NCBI RefSeq assembly: GCF_035207705.1
Contig: NZ_CP128187.1
Span: 2,852,001 to 2,916,000, forward strand
DNA length: 64,000 nucleotides
Direction: 5' to 3'
DNA from: Maribacter sp. BPC-D8
Lineage (GTDB): Bacteria > Bacteroidota > Bacteroidia > Flavobacteriales > Flavobacteriaceae
Made by a program: the position numbers and the translations under genes. This document shows, piece by piece, positions 54,534-63,288 of this stretch. Every line of letters starts with the position of its first letter. Within the stretch, counting starts at the first letter, position 1. The notes beneath the pieces are model-generated. The model did no database searches. It saw only the letters and a list, made by a program, of their open reading frames with translations, and was not told the origin of the DNA.

Positions 54534-55554
54534 AATTTGCTGCTGGGCAGTAACAATCGTACTTACGTTCTTTTTGACCGAAATCATAACCTAAGGTAAT
54601 TTGATGAAACCCACCATTATCAAAACGGATATCTCCAATTTGATAAGAATAGTTATAAGAGACCATAAAGTTTTTGAAATTAGCACCAACAATCGGAGTA
54701 ACCAATTGCAAACGTTGTTCACCAAAAGAAGCTCCATCTTGAAATTGTGCTCCATCAAAACTTCTTCTATATGAGAGTCCGCCCCAAACACGACCAAAAT
54801 CTACATCTTTATAAACCTTAGCATTTATATCTAAACTTTTCTCTTTAGTAAATTCAGTCATTTGAAATAAGATAGATGGTTCAAACTGCCATTCACTTCT
54901 TCCAAAAACATAACCCGTAGAAACTAAAAAACGTCTAATATTATCAATAACCAACTCTTCAGGGTTATCTTGCCTATCTCTATAATATAAATTTCTCTTA
55001 CTACCCGTTAATGCATTAGTAACTGCAAAATGCGTATAAAATTCTTGATAGTTATATGAAATACCGATATCAACATTAGTGTAAGACGAACTTAATTTTA
55101 TACCTGAAACCGCAGGGTCTGGTGTAACAGACCTAAATTCAGTTTCATCTAAACTGCTTTGTAAAATGGTTGCGCTTAATCCGAAAGAAAGTTGATTCAA
55201 CTGCCTTACATCATCGCCGCCCATTCTTAAATGGTGAGCATATGTTAATTTTAATCCTGTTTGAGAATGATAGCCATTAGCATCATTAAATATGATTGCA
55301 CCAATACCACTAGGGGAATCACCTAATCTAAAATGAGCATTTATCGTCTGTAAACTTGGTGCATCATCGACATCGAACCATTGTTTTCTTGCAGTGGCTC
55401 TAATCTTACCTCCCTGACCAATACCGGCCATTGAAGGAAAAACTAAATAATAGTTGTCAGATAAATAATCAAAATATACTGGAATACCTTCTTGCGCATT
55501 AGATTTCAATCCAATCATAAGTACGGTAAACAATAGAAGTAAGTGGTATTTCAT
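54532..55554 (-). CDS. PorP/SprF-family membrane protein (second copy)
   Basis: A 340-residue protein. Signal peptide (LLLFTVLMIGLKSNAQ) then FDYLSDNYYLVFPSMAGIGQ, the family's opening, and an outer-membrane barrel with a final aromatic strand (ITLGYDFGQKERKYDCY). Unlike the other PorP/SprF gene it has no giant partner beside it. The function, help in type IX secretion or anchoring, is inferred from the family. Confidence 0.85.
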   Translation of the reverse strand: MKYHLLLLFTVLMIGLKSNAQEGIPVYFDYLSDNYYLVFPSMAGIGQGGKIRATARKQWFDVDDAPSLQTINAHFRLGDSPSGIGAIIFNDANGYHSQTGLKLTYAHHLRMGGDDVRQLNQLSFGLSATILQSSLDETEFRSVTPDPAVSGIKLSSSYTNVDIGISYNYQEFYTHFAVTNALTGSKRNLYYRDRQDNPEELVIDNIRRFLVSTGYVFGRSEWQFEPSILFQMTEFTKEKSLDINAKVYKDVDFGRVWGGLSYRRSFDGAQFQDGASFGEQRLQLVTPIVGANFKNFMVSYNYSYQIGDIRFDNGGFHQITLGYDFGQKERKYDCYCPAAN

Positions 55555-55652
55555 CTTGGGACTTTAAAACTAAGGTTTAGTTTCACTAATATAAAGTGTA
55601 TAACGGGTTAACCTCAACATTATTATGTAGGTGCAAACTAAGATTTCCTTTG

Positions 55653-55660
55653 TATTTTTG
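55653..55660 (+). promoter_or_regulatory. -7-like promoter element TATTTTTG for nfu
   Basis: It matches the TAnnTTTG pattern 18 bp before the nfu start. No convincing -33 TTTG is seen at the expected distance, so this is tentative. Confidence 0.35.
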
Positions 55661-55677
55661 CATAAAATTACTGAGAA

Positions 55678-56589
55678 ATGAAAGAGTATTCAATTACGGT
55701 CGTTAAGACCAATAACCCAAATATATTAAAGTTCGAAACTAATCACATATTAGTTCAACGAAAAAATTACGAATTCAAGAATATTGATGATGCCAAAAAC
55801 TCACCTTTAGCTCAGCAATTATTCCATTTACCGTTTATAAAAACGGTATACATTTCTGGTGATTTCATCGGATTAGAACGTTATGATATTGTTCAGTGGG
55901 AAGATGTAAAAGATGAAGTTGCACAACAGCTAGTTGAGTATTTAAATGCAGGAGAACCCATAGTCATTGAAGAAGACATGGACAAACCTGTACCGGTAAC
56001 TGTTTATGCTGAGGTGACACCCAACCCATCTACAATGAAGTTTGTGGCTAGCAAGAAAATTGTAGCATCGGCATTCGAATTCAAGAACATTGATGAAGCA
56101 AGAGATTCTAAGTTGGCTATGGAGCTATTTCAGTTTCCGTACGTAAAACAAGTGTTTATTGACGAGAACTATGTTTCTGTTTCTAAGTATGAAGTTGCAG
56201 AATGGGACGATATTAATATTGAACTGCGCGAAGTAATTAGAAATTTCATTGCCGACGGCAAAGAAATTGTTGCCGATAATGCAAAAGCAATTGGTGTAGA
56301 AGCGCAAGTATCTGAAACTGTATCTGCAGAAAGCACTATCGATCTTGATGAAACCTCTCAAGAAATAGTTGATATTTTAGAAGAATATGTAAAACCAGCC
56401 GTTGCGAGTGATGGTGGTAATATTATGTTTCAATCATACGATGCAGAAACCAAAACGGTTAATGTAATTTTACAAGGGGCATGTAGTGGTTGCCCATCAT
56501 CAACTTTTACCTTGAAAAACGGTATTGAAACGATGCTAAAAAATATGATGGGAGACAAAGTAAATGAGGTAGTTGCGCTTAACGGTTAA
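55678..56589 (+). CDS. NifU/Nfu Fe-S scaffold protein with duplicated N-terminal domain
   Basis: A 303-residue protein. Two N-terminal Nfu_N domains in tandem: TNNPNILKFETNHILV (residues about 12-27) and TPNPSTMKFVASKKIV (about 115-130), each followed by LPFIKTVYISGDF or FPYVKQVFIDENY. The C-terminal NifU domain has the cluster ligands in GACSGCPSSTFTLK (CxxC, near residue 270). It carries Fe-S clusters to target enzymes. The single-domain form is usual outside Bacteroidota; here the duplication is clear. Confidence 0.9.
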   Translation: MKEYSITVVKTNNPNILKFETNHILVQRKNYEFKNIDDAKNSPLAQQLFHLPFIKTVYISGDFIGLERYDIVQWEDVKDEVAQQLVEYLNAGEPIVIEEDMDKPVPVTVYAEVTPNPSTMKFVASKKIVASAFEFKNIDEARDSKLAMELFQFPYVKQVFIDENYVSVSKYEVAEWDDINIELREVIRNFIADGKEIVADNAKAIGVEAQVSETVSAESTIDLDETSQEIVDILEEYVKPAVASDGGNIMFQSYDAETKTVNVILQGACSGCPSSTFTLKNGIETMLKNMMGDKVNEVVALNG

Positions 56590-56660
56590 TTAATCATTGA
56601 AATGAATTAAACATTGCCTTCAATTTTTGTAACTTTAAATAAATCTAAAAATCATTAATT

Positions 56661-56861
56661 ATGGCAGTTTTAAAAGTAATCGAAATATTAGCAAATTCTG
56701 ACAACGGATGGGAAGACGCAGCGAAAAAAGCAGTTTCTGAAGCATCTAAATCAGTAAAGAATATTAAGTCGGTTTACATCAACGAGCAAAGTGCTACTGT
56801 TGAAGACGGAAAAATCAAAAATTACAGAGTAAATGTGAAAATCACTTTTGAAGTGAAATAA
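56661..56861 (+). CDS. Dodecin family protein
   Basis: A 66-residue protein with the dodecin pattern: VLKVIEILANSDNGWEDAAK at the start and VYINEQSATVEDGKIKNYRV, then a closing strand VKITFEVK. Dodecins form hollow dodecamers that bind flavin or CoA. Follows nfu by 71 bp, so it may share its transcript. Confidence 0.9.
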   Translation: MAVLKVIEILANSDNGWEDAAKKAVSEASKSVKNIKSVYINEQSATVEDGKIKNYRVNVKITFEVK

Positions 56862-56880
56862 CAATTACCTTACAGGATTA

Positions 56881-56905
56881 AAAGCGCCAAATGGCGCTTT
56901 TTTTG
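56881..56905 (+). terminator. Terminator after dodecin
   Basis: AAAGCGCC / GGCGCTTT stem with an AAAT loop (56881-56900) and a following T run. Confidence 0.8.
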
Positions 56906-56927
56906 TTTTAAAACTAAAATACACCCA

Positions 56928-58979
56928 ATGCCTACCCCACAAAAGCATACTAATAATCTAATTAAAGAAAGCAGTCCATATTTACTGCAGCACGCACATA
57001 ACCCTGTTAATTGGGAAGCGTGGAATGATGAAGTTTTAAAACAAGCAAAAGAAGAGCAAAAACTAATACTTATTAGTATTGGTTATGCCGCTTGTCATTG
57101 GTGTCACGTTATGGAACATGAATGTTTTGAAGATGAAGAAGTTGCCAAAACTATGAATGCCCATTTTATAAATATTAAAGTGGACAGGGAAGAACGACCA
57201 GATATTGACCATATTTATATGGATGCATTACAAATGATGACAGGTAGTGGCGGATGGCCTTTAAATATTCTTGCGCTACCCGATGGCAGACCTTTCTGGG
57301 GCGCAACCTTCGTTAAAAAACAAGAATGGATACAAGTATTGAATCAACTTCAACAACTTTATGTTGATGACCCTAATAAGATTATTGGGTATGCCGAAAA
57401 TATGGCAACAGGGTTAAAAGAAATCAATGCTATCACTAAAAATGAAAATCAAGATTTAATGGAGGCTTCTGAAATTGATCTGATGGTTAGTGATTGGGCC
57501 AAATACTTCGACACCTTTTTAGGAGGATACAAACGGGCACCAAAATTTATGATGCCTACCAACCTCAACTTTTTACAATACTATTCGCACGCAAAAGAAG
57601 ACAATACTGTAAATGAATATGTAAACACTACTCTAACAAGAATGGCCTGGGGCGGCATATTTGATCATGTTGGCGGCGGATTCTCTAGATACTCTGTAGA
57701 CACTAAATGGCATGTACCGCATTTCGAAAAAATGCTATATGATAACGGCTTGTTAATTAGTCTTTACGCAAATGCATATGCTAATACCAAGAATGAGCTC
57801 TATAAAAGTGTCGTTGAAAAAAGTATCACTTTCATAGAAGAAGAACTACTAGATAAAAGTCACGGATTTTATTCTTCTTTAGATGCTGATAGTTTAACTG
57901 ATGATAACAAGTTAGTAGAAGGTGCATTTTATGTTTGGCAAGAAGACCAACTTAAAGAACTGTTAAAAGACGATTACCCTGTTTTTGCTGATTACTTCAG
58001 TGTTAACTCTTATGGATATTGGGAAGACGACAACTATGTATTGATTAGAGATTCAGAAGCTTTAGCTATTGCAATGAATCATTCTATTACAAAAGTAGAA
58101 TTACAACAAATCATCTCTAAATGCCTTTCTTTATTAAAAATTGAAAGGGCGAAAAGAAATAAACCAAGATTAGATGACAAAATTTTAACCTCTTGGAATG
58201 GGTTGACATTAAAAGGACTTACAGATGCTTACAGATATTTAGAAGACGATAAGTATTTAAGCCTTGCTATTAATAATGCTAACTTTATTTTAAAGCATAT
58301 GACCACCGAAGATGGTGGTTTATACCGCAACTTCAAAAATGGAAAAAGCACTATTCATGGTTTTCTAGAAGATTATGCTTCTATTATTGATGCATTCATA
58401 GGGCTATATGAAGTTTCATTTGATGAAAAATGGCTTGATTATAGTTTAGAATTAACAAAATATGTGATTAAAAATTTCTCAGATACTGATACGGGACTAT
58501 TCTTTTTTACATCTAATAACGAAGACAATCTTATTAGAAAGACTCTAGAAGTTGCAGATAATGTTATTCCTTCTTCTAATTCAATGATGGCACATAATCT
58601 GCACAAACTCTCCAAGTATTTTCCTGAAGATAATTTTGATATTCGTTTGCATCAAATGATGAAAACTATGAAATCATCTATCACTGAGAATCCGCAAAAT
58701 CATGCCAATTGGCTTCACTTAGCACAGCTAATGAGTGAGAATTTCTATGAATTGGTCGTTATCGGTGAAAACTTTGAACTCATATGCAAAACCCTCATGA
58801 AGAACTATCTACCAAACGCTATATTTGCTGCTTCAAATGCTAAAACTAGCAACTTACCTTTGTTAATGAATAGGTATGTAATGAACAAAACGCTCATCTA
58901 CGTTTGTAATCACGGTAGCTGTCAAATGCCCGTAGAAGAACCTAGCAAAGCTTTAGATCTCGTTTCATCTATCACTTAA
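56928..58979 (+). CDS. Thioredoxin-domain protein, DUF255 (YyaL/SPATA20-like)
   Basis: A 683-residue protein. The N-terminal domain has SYAACHWCHVMEHECF-like residues (seen as IGYAACHWCHVMEHE, residues about 52-66), a thioredoxin-like CxxC site, and VDREERPDIDHIYMDA after it. The rest is an (alpha/alpha)6 barrel (VGGGFSRYSVDTKWHVPHFE) as in glycosyl hydrolases or epimerases. Its function is not established; family members are widespread. Length is normal. Confidence 0.87.
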   Translation: MPTPQKHTNNLIKESSPYLLQHAHNPVNWEAWNDEVLKQAKEEQKLILISIGYAACHWCHVMEHECFEDEEVAKTMNAHFINIKVDREERPDIDHIYMDALQMMTGSGGWPLNILALPDGRPFWGATFVKKQEWIQVLNQLQQLYVDDPNKIIGYAENMATGLKEINAITKNENQDLMEASEIDLMVSDWAKYFDTFLGGYKRAPKFMMPTNLNFLQYYSHAKEDNTVNEYVNTTLTRMAWGGIFDHVGGGFSRYSVDTKWHVPHFEKMLYDNGLLISLYANAYANTKNELYKSVVEKSITFIEEELLDKSHGFYSSLDADSLTDDNKLVEGAFYVWQEDQLKELLKDDYPVFADYFSVNSYGYWEDDNYVLIRDSEALAIAMNHSITKVELQQIISKCLSLLKIERAKRNKPRLDDKILTSWNGLTLKGLTDAYRYLEDDKYLSLAINNANFILKHMTTEDGGLYRNFKNGKSTIHGFLEDYASIIDAFIGLYEVSFDEKWLDYSLELTKYVIKNFSDTDTGLFFFTSNNEDNLIRKTLEVADNVIPSSNSMMAHNLHKLSKYFPEDNFDIRLHQMMKTMKSSITENPQNHANWLHLAQLMSENFYELVVIGENFELICKTLMKNYLPNAIFAASNAKTSNLPLLMNRYVMNKTLIYVCNHGSCQMPVEEPSKALDLVSSIT

Positions 58980-59052
58980 CAATTATTCAGCCTCATATCA
59001 ATTATAGGTTACAAGTTACTGGTCGAATTAGCAGTTTAAACAAATAAAAGTT

Positions 59053-59880
59053 ATGATGGATAAAATAATGAATCTGCAAGAGCATGCAGATAATGCGATA
59101 GCCTGGCTATGGGCGGTACTACCAAGTGTATTATGGGCAATATTTTTATTAATTGCCGGCACCTACCTTATACGTTTCATAAATAAAATGATACGTAAAT
59201 TTTTCGCAACAAAAGACTATGACTTAGCACTAGAAACATTCTTACAGAGCTTTATCAGTATAGCTTTAAAAATAATACTCTTCGTATTGGTAATTACCCA
59301 ATTAGGAGTACAAACAAGTTCTTTGGTTGCTATTTTAGCATCTGCAGGTTTGGCTATTGGTTTAGCATTACAAGGTTCACTAGCAAATTTCGCTGGTGGA
59401 GTTCTAATCTTATTATTTAAACCATTTAGAATAGGAGATTTTATCTCTGCTCAAGGTGTAGACGGTACGGTAAAAGAGATTTCAATATTCACTACCAAAG
59501 TAAGCACCTTCGGTAACCAAATTGCGATAATACCAAATGGTCAACTATCTAACAATACAATAACAAATTATAACGCTCAGGATACTAGAAGAGATAAAAT
59601 TGATGTCGGCATTGGTTATACCTCGAATATAAAAGAAGCTAAAGAAATTCTTTTAGCTATTTGCAATGAGCATGAAACCATACATAAGACTCCAGCACCA
59701 GAAGTATATGTAGGTGAATTAGGAGATAGTTCGGTAAACCTGACCTTACGTTTTTGGGCAAACAATACCGATTTTTGGGCTGCGCATTTCTTTGTATTAG
59801 AAGAGGTAAAATATCGTTTTGATGCTGCAGGTATTGAAATACCATTCCCACAAAGAGTGGTTACGCAGATGAAAAGTTAA
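59053..59880 (+). CDS. Small-conductance mechanosensitive channel (MscS family)
   Basis: A 275-residue protein with three hydrophobic segments. The pore helix TM3 is in SAGLAIGLALQGSLANFAGG near residue 97, with GVLILLFKPFRIGDFIS right after. The cytoplasmic beta and alpha/beta domains follow (IPNGQLSNNTITNY). It opens under osmotic downshock. The ATG at 59053 and the next ATG (59056) are both possible starts. Confidence 0.92.
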   Translation: MMDKIMNLQEHADNAIAWLWAVLPSVLWAIFLLIAGTYLIRFINKMIRKFFATKDYDLALETFLQSFISIALKIILFVLVITQLGVQTSSLVAILASAGLAIGLALQGSLANFAGGVLILLFKPFRIGDFISAQGVDGTVKEISIFTTKVSTFGNQIAIIPNGQLSNNTITNYNAQDTRRDKIDVGIGYTSNIKEAKEILLAICNEHETIHKTPAPEVYVGELGDSSVNLTLRFWANNTDFWAAHFFVLEEVKYRFDAAGIEIPFPQRVVTQMKS

Positions 59881-59900
59881 TTTATAATTCACAGCGAATA

Positions 59901-59932
59901 AGAAAGCCCTTGACTACTCAAGGGCTTTCTTA
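59901..59932. terminator. Bidirectional terminator between mscS and tsaB
   Basis: AGAAAGCCCTTGA pairs with TCAAGGGCTTTCT (13 bp, CTAC loop), with a T run on the plus side and an A run that becomes T-rich on the minus strand. Both flanking genes end here. Confidence 0.85.
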
Positions 59933-59945
59933 TTTTACATCACTT

Positions 59946-60626
59946 TTATGCTTTCGATTTCTTGGTTAGCATCACAAAATCTTTCAAGTAATACGGTTCA
60001 AAATAAGCCACATCTTCAAAGTCACCTATATTATATTTATCAGATGAAATAGCTGCCATTTCTTTTGCTGATGGTACTATTTCACAATGATAAGTTATCG
60101 TTTCTAAAGGAAATAATTCTTTTATCTTCTCCGCTCCACTACCTAAAAAATGAACATGATTTTTATTGATATAGTCTTGAAAAGAATACTCATCGATTAT
60201 TTCAGCTTTAGTTTCTCTTATTTCAATGAGTTCAGCATCAAAAACTGATGAATATACTTCCATGCGTCTCGCATCTAAAACAGGTATTAATACTTCATCT
60301 TTCTTAATTTTCACTTGGGATGCCATACTTTTCAATGTAGAAATGGAAATCAACGGGATACCCAATGCATAACACAAGCCTTTTGCCGCCGAAACACCAA
60401 TTCGGAGTCCCGTATAAGAACCCGGACCTTTACTTACTGCTACAGCTTCTAAATCTTCCATTTTCAAAGAAGCCTCTTTCATTACCTCTTCAATGAATAT
60501 ATGCAGTTTCTCCGCATGTGAATAGTTTGCAGAATTTAATTCTTTCATTGAAAGGATAACCCCGTCTTTGGCAACACATACCGAACAATTTGTTGATGAT
60601 GTTTCTAGATTTAATATTACGCCCAT
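59946..60626 (-). CDS. tsaB: tRNA threonylcarbamoyladenosine biosynthesis protein TsaB
   Basis: A 226-residue protein with an ASKHA fold. LETSSTNCSVCVA at the start (residues 6-18), VSKGPGSYTGLRIGVSAAKG near residue 64, and PVLDARRMEVYSS. It lacks the TsaD catalytic metal site, as expected for TsaB, which forms a complex with TsaD and TsaE to make t6A on tRNA. Length normal. Confidence 0.93.
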   Translation of the reverse strand: MGVILNLETSSTNCSVCVAKDGVILSMKELNSANYSHAEKLHIFIEEVMKEASLKMEDLEAVAVSKGPGSYTGLRIGVSAAKGLCYALGIPLISISTLKSMASQVKIKKDEVLIPVLDARRMEVYSSVFDAELIEIRETKAEIIDEYSFQDYINKNHVHFLGSGAEKIKELFPLETITYHCEIVPSAKEMAAISSDKYNIGDFEDVAYFEPYYLKDFVMLTKKSKA

Positions 60627-60655
60627 GTTGCAAAGGTATTACTTACTGTAAAATG

Positions 60656-60690
60656 AAAAAGCCTGTATACATGAAAATGTTACAGGCTCT
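60656..60690 (-). terminator. Terminator of the efflux operon
   Basis: AGCCTGTA (60660-60667) pairs with TACAGGCT (60681-60688); on the minus strand a T run follows (GCTTTTTC). It lies just after the TolC stop at 60712. Confidence 0.75.
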
Positions 60691-60711
60691 TAAATTATAT
60701 TCTCTTTTATA

Positions 60712-62052
60712 CTATTCTAGAGAAATAGGAATACCGAAATAGAATTCTAATATTTTTAATCTAAATATATAGTCGTACTTAGAACGTATTAAATCAGCTT
60801 CTGCATTATCAACGAGTGATTGTGATTGGCTAAACTCAAATGCATTCATCAACCCTACATCGTAACGTTCTTTAGAATATTGATAAGCAAGAGTTCTAGC
60901 CTCCAACGTTTTTTCTGCTGCTTGAAATGCTTTAAAAAAATTAGTCACATTTACATAGGCTTGGTTTACATCAGTCTCTAACTGTAACTTTGTTCTTTCA
61001 AACTCAATTTGAGCGATATCAATACTAATTTGTGACCGCTTTATATTGTTCCTAACACTCCATCCGTTAAAAATAGGAATGTTCATTTGCGCTCCATAAG
61101 AGATACCATCATTAATATATAGCTGATCTTTAAATGGAATTGCCTCTCCAGTAAATGGATCATTATTTTGATCGGAATATCTAGTATTATAATTAATAAA
61201 TGCACCTACACTAGGGTACTTGGCACCCTTAGCTATCTCTAAGTCCTTTTCAGCCAATTCCACTCCTGTCAAGGCAAACTGAATGTCATTTCTAAAGGTT
61301 AAAGCTTTATCAAAAATAACCTTTGCAGAATTGTTCAATATATCTGACGGTGGAATATCAAACTCTTCTTCTGCAATATCAAAATTTTCATAGTCTGAAA
61401 TGCTCATTAATTGCGCCAAACTAATTTTTGAAATCAAAATTAAATTTTGAGCATTGATCATTTGCTGTTCTTGCGTTGCAGCAGTAGCTTCTATTTGTAA
61501 TAAATCGCCACTAGGCAAAACACCAGAATCTACTAAATCTTTAGTACGTTTTAAATCTTGTTCGGTAATGACCAATTGCGCTTTAAAAACTTTTAAAGAT
61601 TCTTTATTAGCTAAAACATTTAAATAGGCATTAGCGACACTTAGCTTAATATCATCCTTACCATCCTCTAATCTATATTGACTACTAATCGCAGTTAATT
61701 TGGCTCTTTCAATTCTATTGTAATTTTGAAGACCATCAAAAAGTGTAACTGATGAAGTCATACTTCCCGAAGCTGAAAAAATCGTTGCAGACACCAAATT
61801 ATTGGTAGTGGGATCCAATGCAAGTCCTGTATTTGCAGATGCACTTATAGAACTATTTAAACTTGGTAACAATGCTCCTATTGCATCAGATTTATCTAAT
61901 GCGGCATTTTCTAAATCTAACTCATACTGCTTAACTGTCAGATTATTCTCTACAGCATAGTATACGCACTCTTCTAAAGTCCATCTCTTTTGCTGCGCCA
62001 TACCTAGCACAACAGAAAATATCAGTAGTAATCCTGTGATTTTTACTTTCAT
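60712..62052 (-). CDS. TolC-family outer membrane efflux protein
   Basis: A 446-residue protein with signal peptide (LLLIFSVVLGMAQ) and the OEP fold: two repeats of long coiled-coil helices (LDKSDAIGALLPSLNSSISA in the first, KGAKYPSVGAFINYNTRY in the second) and beta-barrel strands between. It forms the outer-membrane channel for the adaptor and the ABC transporter encoded upstream. Third gene in the order of transcription. Confidence 0.9.
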   Translation of the reverse strand: MKVKITGLLLIFSVVLGMAQQKRWTLEECVYYAVENNLTVKQYELDLENAALDKSDAIGALLPSLNSSISASANTGLALDPTTNNLVSATIFSASGSMTSSVTLFDGLQNYNRIERAKLTAISSQYRLEDGKDDIKLSVANAYLNVLANKESLKVFKAQLVITEQDLKRTKDLVDSGVLPSGDLLQIEATAATQEQQMINAQNLILISKISLAQLMSISDYENFDIAEEEFDIPPSDILNNSAKVIFDKALTFRNDIQFALTGVELAEKDLEIAKGAKYPSVGAFINYNTRYSDQNNDPFTGEAIPFKDQLYINDGISYGAQMNIPIFNGWSVRNNIKRSQISIDIAQIEFERTKLQLETDVNQAYVNVTNFFKAFQAAEKTLEARTLAYQYSKERYDVGLMNAFEFSQSQSLVDNAEADLIRSKYDYIFRLKILEFYFGIPISLE

Positions 62053-62119
62053 TTTATTCTTTTTTAAACCAACCTATATCTAGGTTGCTCGATTCGTTTT
62101 TTGATTTGATTGATTATTC

Positions 62120-63250
62120 TTAATCCTCATCCGAGCCATTATCTTCACTCTTAGCCTCTAACTTGTTCCAGATTTTTATTTTAGAGTCTTCATCGATTCC
62201 AGATATAATTTCTACGTCGATACCATCACTTACACCTAGTACAAGTTCTCTTTTTTCAAACTCATTATCACCAGTCTCCACTTCTACATAAGGCTTATTA
62301 GTTTCTTTATCGAACTGTAACAAAGCTTCTTTTATAGAAAGCACATCTTTTTTCTCCTCTAAAACAATGGCTGCATTTGCGCTATACCCTGCTCTAATAT
62401 TAGTGCTATCAGACACTACCAAATCTCCTTCAATTTTAAACTGAACAGCGCCTTCTTCTTCCACACCTTTAGGTGCAATAAACTTTAATTTTGCACTGAA
62501 TTTTTCATCTTGTAAAGCACCCATACTAATCTCTAATGGCATACCAACTTTAAGTTTACCTACTTCAGCCTCATCAACTTCACCTTCAAAAATCATTTTA
62601 GACATATCTGCAATAAAAGCAATGGTAGTACCGTCATTGAAATTATTACTTTCAATAACCTGATCACCTACCTCTACAGGTATTTCTAATAAGGTACCAG
62701 TTACCGTCGCTCTAATATTCGTATTTGCACTAGAAGAACCACCTGCAGAACCAACTCTAATAATCTGGTAATCTGCCTGAGAATTTTGCAGTTCTTGCTT
62801 TGCTTGATCAAATCGTAATTGCAATGCATTAAAATCTTGACTAGAAATTACCCCTTTATCAAAAAGTGTTTTATTACGGTCATATTCAATCTTCGTATTG
62901 CTTAAAGAAATTTTGGCATTATTAACTCTACCGCGAGCTTGATTTAATGACTGCTCATTAGGTACCACTTTTATAGTAGCTATTAAATCTCCTGCTTTTA
63001 CTTGAACACCTTCTTCTAAATACACCTTTTGTATAATACCAGAAATTTGAGGTTTGATTTCAATTTCATCTTGTGGTATAACCTTACCGGTAACAACTAC
63101 CTTATTGGTAATATCTCTTTTTTCAACGGTTTCAGTTTCATATGTTTTTAAAGGGGTGCTATTTTTCTTTAAAAAATAGACTACTGCAGCCAGTATCCCA
63201 ATAACTGCTACTCCTATTAATACGTACTTTACATACTTGTTCATGCTCAA
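62120..63250 (-). CDS. Periplasmic adaptor (HlyD/MacA family)
   Basis: A 376-residue membrane-fusion protein. An N-terminal anchor (YVLIGVAVIGILAAVVYFL) is followed by the biotinyl-like beta-barrel part with IKPQISGIIQKVYLEEG, a helical hairpin (SLSNTKIEYDRNKTLFDKGV) and the C-terminal beta-barrel domain. It links the inner-membrane transporter to TolC. Close to MacA in layout. It is 38 bp downstream of the MacB-like gene. Confidence 0.9.
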   Translation of the reverse strand: MSMNKYVKYVLIGVAVIGILAAVVYFLKKNSTPLKTYETETVEKRDITNKVVVTGKVIPQDEIEIKPQISGIIQKVYLEEGVQVKAGDLIATIKVVPNEQSLNQARGRVNNAKISLSNTKIEYDRNKTLFDKGVISSQDFNALQLRFDQAKQELQNSQADYQIIRVGSAGGSSSANTNIRATVTGTLLEIPVEVGDQVIESNNFNDGTTIAFIADMSKMIFEGEVDEAEVGKLKVGMPLEISMGALQDEKFSAKLKFIAPKGVEEEGAVQFKIEGDLVVSDSTNIRAGYSANAAIVLEEKKDVLSIKEALLQFDKETNKPYVEVETGDNEFEKRELVLGVSDGIDVEIISGIDEDSKIKIWNKLEAKSEDNGSDED

Positions 63251-63288
63251 CTATTTGATTGTTATTTATTCTTTTGTTGTTTGGTCTG

